DNA of 9,609 nucleotides, taken from NCBI GenBank assembly GCA_028280205.1, contig JANQME010000467.1, positions 1 through 9,609 of the forward strand, in the 5' to 3' direction. Position 1 is the first letter of the stretch. Each line of letters begins with the position of its first letter. Below the pieces are notes generated by a model, which searched no databases, had not been told where the DNA came from, and saw nothing but the letters and a program-made list of their open reading frames with translations. Position numbers and translations under genes: made by a program. This document shows positions 7,063 to 9,609 of the stretch, one piece after another. This stretch comes from Longimicrobiales bacterium (GTDB taxonomy: Bacteria > Gemmatimonadota > Gemmatimonadetes > Longimicrobiales > Gaopeijiaceae).

Positions 7063-7261
7063 TCGCGTCGATCTCCAGGACCACGTTGCTGATGTGCGTC
7101 ACGAAGGCGCGCTGGGTCGACTCGTCGGAGATGAGCACGTACCCGCTGCTCACGCAGTACTCGACCGACGCATCGGCGATCTCGCGCGACGGGGCGATGA
7201 TCGTGGCCTTGGCGACCGACTTCTGAACGGTGGTTGCGAAGTGCTGAATGTCGGAGCTCAT
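7055..7261 (-). CDS. Small hypothetical protein, 68 residues
   Basis: The product (start MSSDIQHFATTVQKSVAKAT) is a short mixed alpha/beta-looking soluble protein with a single cysteine (Cys36, in VEYCVSSGYVLIS), His7 and His56. It has no signal peptide or transmembrane segment. GAGGAA lies seven bases before ATG7261, a strong ribosome binding site that supports it as a real gene. It starts 44 bases after the stop of the cysteine-tailed flavoprotein and overlaps the GTG start of the following membrane protein by eight bases. I do not recognise a family. Its place directly behind the oxidoreductase suggests a small partner or regulator, which is inference only. Confidence 0.75.
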   Translation of the reverse strand: MSSDIQHFATTVQKSVAKATIIAPSREIADASVEYCVSSGYVLISDESTQRAFVTHISNVVLEIDASA

Positions 7262-7305
7262 GTCGTGCTTCCTCGGGGTGTGTGGAGGGTGGGTTCGGAC
7301 CCGGT

Positions 7306-8463
7306 CTAGCAGACGCACTCCTGCCCGCAGCAGGAGAGGTCGTCGAGGTACATTCCCCAGGTGCGGTACTGCTCCAGCCCCTCGGCGGGGAGACCGAGGG
7401 AGGTCGCGATCGCCTTGGCGACGACCGCGAAGCGCTGACGGTACTTGTAGATGAAGCAGAAGATGTGGTTGTCGTGTCGCACGGCGGCGCCGCAGAGGAA
7501 GATTCCGGGCACCTTCGTTGACTCGTCGTTCTCGCTGAGGAGGGGGAAGCCATCCTCGCGCGACTCGAAGAGCTCCGAGACGAGGGTGTGGCTGCCGTCG
7601 AACCCGCCGGCGAGGAGGGGGGGGACGGGGGTCCGGAAGCTGCGGCCGTCCTCCGTCGTGACCTCGAACCCCGACTCCACCTCCGCGACCGAGGCGATCG
7701 GGGCGTCGGGGTGGAGCGCCACCCGCTCCACGAAGCCGGGGCGCCGGGTCCGTTCGATCGTGTAGGTCGAGAGCGCGACGCTCGGATCCGAACTCTCGGA
7801 GGTCCACGGACTCTCGCGGTCGAAGACGCGCACCGTCTTGCCGGCATCCGCCAGGTACGCTGCGACGTCGATCCCGCTCTCGTAGCCCCCGATCACGACG
7901 AAGTCGTCCCCTTCGAGCTCGGCGTAGGTCGGGATCGTGGCCGTGTGTCGGCAGAGATCGCTCCCCGGGAAGCCGTTCATCCGTGGGTAGTGGAAGTCAC
8001 CGGCCGCCCAGATCACGTGTCGCGCCCGGACGATCCCGTGCGAGGTGTCGAGCCCGAACTCGTCGCCGAGACGAGCGATGCGCTTCACGTCGACGCCCTC
8101 GACGATCGGGAGCTCGAAGTGCTTCGCGATCGCCTTGAGGAAGGCGGCGTACTGCCTGCCTGTAGGGTGCTCGACCTCGAGGGTCCACGCCGCCGAGGTG
8201 CCGATAACGACGGAGTTGAGGTCGAGCATGCCGACGGAGTTCGTCGGGAAGGACGGGGTGATGAAGCGGGTCTCCTCCGGCCACGACGCGAAGGACCCGC
8301 CCACCTCATCGCGCTCGAGGATGAGTACGTTCTCGATCCCGGCGTGGCCGAGCGCCACGGAGACGCCCACGCCCGCCGCGCCCGCGCCCACGATGACCAC
8401 GTCGTAGAGCGGGAACTCGCTATCCCCTTCCTCTTCTCGCCCGACCGGGTTCTGGCCGGTCAT
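7306..8463 (-). CDS. FAD/NAD(P)-binding oxidoreductase with CCGQECVC cysteine tail
   Basis: This 385-residue protein belongs to the Pyr_redox_3-type flavoproteins. GAGAAG (26-31) binds FAD, and GGYESG (192-197) is the second Rossmann motif for NAD(P)H. The segment GGSFASWPEETRFITPSFPTN follows the FAD motif, as in this group, and IFLCGAAVRHDNHIFCFIYKYR (about 321-342) carries Cys324 and Cys336. The last eight residues are CCGQECVC, with Cys378, Cys379, Cys383 and Cys385. That tail could bind a metal, exchange disulfides or pass electrons; it is not a usual feature of the fold. The start at ATG8463 has GGGAG seven bases upstream and overlaps the stop of the upstream COG0523 GTPase in an ATGA, so the two are translationally coupled and probably act on the same metal or protein. 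The substrate is unknown. Confidence 0.9.
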   Translation of the reverse strand: MTGQNPVGREEEGDSEFPLYDVVIVGAGAAGVGVSVALGHAGIENVLILERDEVGGSFASWPEETRFITPSFPTNSVGMLDLNSVVIGTSAAWTLEVEHPTGRQYAAFLKAIAKHFELPIVEGVDVKRIARLGDEFGLDTSHGIVRARHVIWAAGDFHYPRMNGFPGSDLCRHTATIPTYAELEGDDFVVIGGYESGIDVAAYLADAGKTVRVFDRESPWTSESSDPSVALSTYTIERTRRPGFVERVALHPDAPIASVAEVESGFEVTTEDGRSFRTPVPPLLAGGFDGSHTLVSELFESREDGFPLLSENDESTKVPGIFLCGAAVRHDNHIFCFIYKYRQRFAVVAKAIATSLGLPAEGLEQYRTWGMYLDDLSCCGQECVC

Positions 8464-9609
8464 CCGGCGGCTCCCGCCACCATCTCCAGCGTCGGGAAGG
8501 GGTTCGGCATACCGACCCACTCCCCGCTGCTTCCCGCGGCGAGGCTTTCCTCCAGGAGGCAGGCGTCGAGCCGGGCGCGCAGCGCGCCCTCGTCCAGATT
8601 CTGGCCGATGAAGACGAGCGTCTGCCGTCGGTCGCCGTAGCGCGCGTCCCAGTCGGGCTGCTCGTCCGGGCGCTCGCCTGCGGGGTGGTCCCAGTACTCG
8701 CGGGGCATCGCGGCCCACCACATCCCCATCGGGTTCACGGAGCTGACGCCCCCGGCCTGAGACCACTCGTACGCGACCCGGTGGTCGGCGGCGACCCAGA
8801 AGAACCCCTTCGATCGGAGCACGCCCTCCCAGTTCTCCTCGTCGTTCAGGAAGGCCCAGAGCTTCTCGGCGTCGAAGGGCGCCCTCCTCCGGTAGGTGAA
8901 GCTCGAGATCCCGTACTCCTCGGTCTCCGGCGTGTGCTCGCCCTCCAGCTCCCGAATCCACCCGGCGGAGCGCTCCGCCCTCTCGTAGTCGAAGAGGCCG
9001 GTGTCGAGAACCGCGTCGAGCGGGACCCGGCCGCGGGTGGTGCGAAGGATCTCGGCGCCGGGGTTCAGCGCCCGCAGGACCGCCTCCGTCTCGGCGGCGT
9101 GTTCCTCGGTGACCAGGTCGATCTTGTTCAGGAGGATGACGTCGGCGAACTCGACCTGGTCGACCAGGAGGTCGGTGACCGTCCGCTCGTCCTCGTCGCC
9201 AATCGATTCGCCGCGGGTCTGTAGCGCTTCGGCCGCGTTGTAGTCCGCGAGGAAGCTCGCCGCATCGACCACCGTCACCATGGTGTCGAGGCGGGAGATG
9301 TCGCCGAGGCTGACGCCGTGCTCGTCCTCGAAGGTGAAGGTCTGCGCGACGGGGATGGGTTCCGAGATCCCCGTCGACTCGATGAGCAGGTAGTCGAAGC
9401 GGCCCTGCTGAGCCAGGCGGGACACCTCGGCGAGCAGGTCCTCGCGCAGGGTGCAGCAGATGCACCCGTTCGTCATCTCGATGAGGGTCTCGTCGGTACG
9501 CGAAAGCTGAGCGCTGCCACGCTCGACGAGTGCCGCGTCGATGTTCACCTCGCTCATGTCGTTCACGATCACCGCGACCCGCCGCCCTTCGCGGTTGGCG
9601 AGTACGTGG
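8460..9609 (-). CDS. COG0523 zinc-type metallochaperone GTPase, YciC/ZigA-like (N-terminus outside window)
   Basis: This is a canonical CobW/COG0523 GTPase. The first 13 in-window residues (HVLANREGRRVAV) lead into IVNDMSEVNIDAALV, the usual stretch after the P-loop; the P-loop itself lies beyond the edge. GCICC (codons at 9453-9467) is the CxCC metal-binding motif, ESTG follows at the Walker B position, and LLNKIDLV is the guanine-recognition motif. The C-terminal part contains RSKGFFWVAADHRVAYEWSQ and NPMGMWWAAMP, as in YciC/ZigA-like proteins that load zinc under starvation. These are often Zur-regulated, but the promoter is not in view. GTG at 9570-9572 is an internal codon, not the start. 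It is the first visible gene of the minus-strand array, and its TGA overlaps the next ATG in ATGA. Confidence 0.95.
   Translation of the reverse strand, partial: HVLANREGRRVAVIVNDMSEVNIDAALVERGSAQLSRTDETLIEMTNGCICCTLREDLLAEVSRLAQQGRFDYLLIESTGISEPIPVAQTFTFEDEHGVSLGDISRLDTMVTVVDAASFLADYNAAEALQTRGESIGDEDERTVTDLLVDQVEFADVILLNKIDLVTEEHAAETEAVLRALNPGAEILRTTRGRVPLDAVLDTGLFDYERAERSAGWIRELEGEHTPETEEYGISSFTYRRRAPFDAEKLWAFLNDEENWEGVLRSKGFFWVAADHRVAYEWSQAGGVSSVNPMGMWWAAMPREYWDHPAGERPDEQPDWDARYGDRRQTLVFIGQNLDEGALRARLDACLLEESLAAGSSGEWVGMPNPFPTLEMVAGAAG

Noticed and set aside
7291..7302. GGGT-TCGG-ACCC mini-hairpin between the flavoprotein and 68-aa gene
   Set aside because: A four-base-pair stem without a T-run is too weak to call an attenuator or processing site.
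8464..9465. Upstream extension of the Cys-tailed flavoprotein frame to 9465
   Set aside because: It overlaps the COG0523 GTPase in another frame; ATG8463, with a ribosome binding site and the FAD motif shortly after, is the real start.

Overview
The window is about 9.6 kb of high-GC DNA with strong G/C preference at third codon positions. A lipoprotein-type metalloprotease and the gene types suggest a Gram-negative, aerobic, high-GC bacterium, possibly of the Myxococcota or another former deltaproteobacterial group. That placement is an inference from style alone. No tRNA, rRNA, CRISPR array, insertion sequence or integrase is visible.

Layout. Bases 1-543 (+) are the 3' end of thiC (thiamine pyrimidine synthase), complete through its CxxCx4C iron-sulfur motif. 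A 195-base gap follows. At 739-1245 (+) is a small basic protein with an HxE...CxxC pattern like zinc-dependent deaminases and a somewhat lower third-position GC than its neighbours. Converging on it is a large lipoprotein metalloprotease of the metzincin type (3969-1276, -). A 144-base divergent region separates the protease from a COG0523/G3E GTPase (4114-5298, +) that has the GTPase motifs but lacks the family's metal-binding CxCC motif.

The right half (5318-9609) is a compact minus-strand array of six genes. In transcription order these are: a canonical COG0523 GTPase with GCICC, running off the window edge; an FAD/NAD(P) oxidoreductase with a cysteine-rich C-terminal tail, joined to it by an ATGA overlap; three small proteins of 68, 88 (two membrane segments) and 75 residues; and a second FAD/NAD(P) oxidoreductase resembling SidA/IucD/PvdA-type N-hydroxylases. 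Gaps and overlaps are short, so it probably forms one operon.

How the genes may work together. COG0523 GTPases with CxCC are metal chaperones or insertases, and many are controlled by the zinc repressor Zur. Translational coupling to a flavoenzyme with four terminal cysteines suggests a redox-linked metal-handling module, with the small proteins and second flavoenzyme as accessory parts. This operon is the best candidate in the window for an undescribed system. Its promoter, and any Zur box, lies beyond the right edge and cannot be seen.
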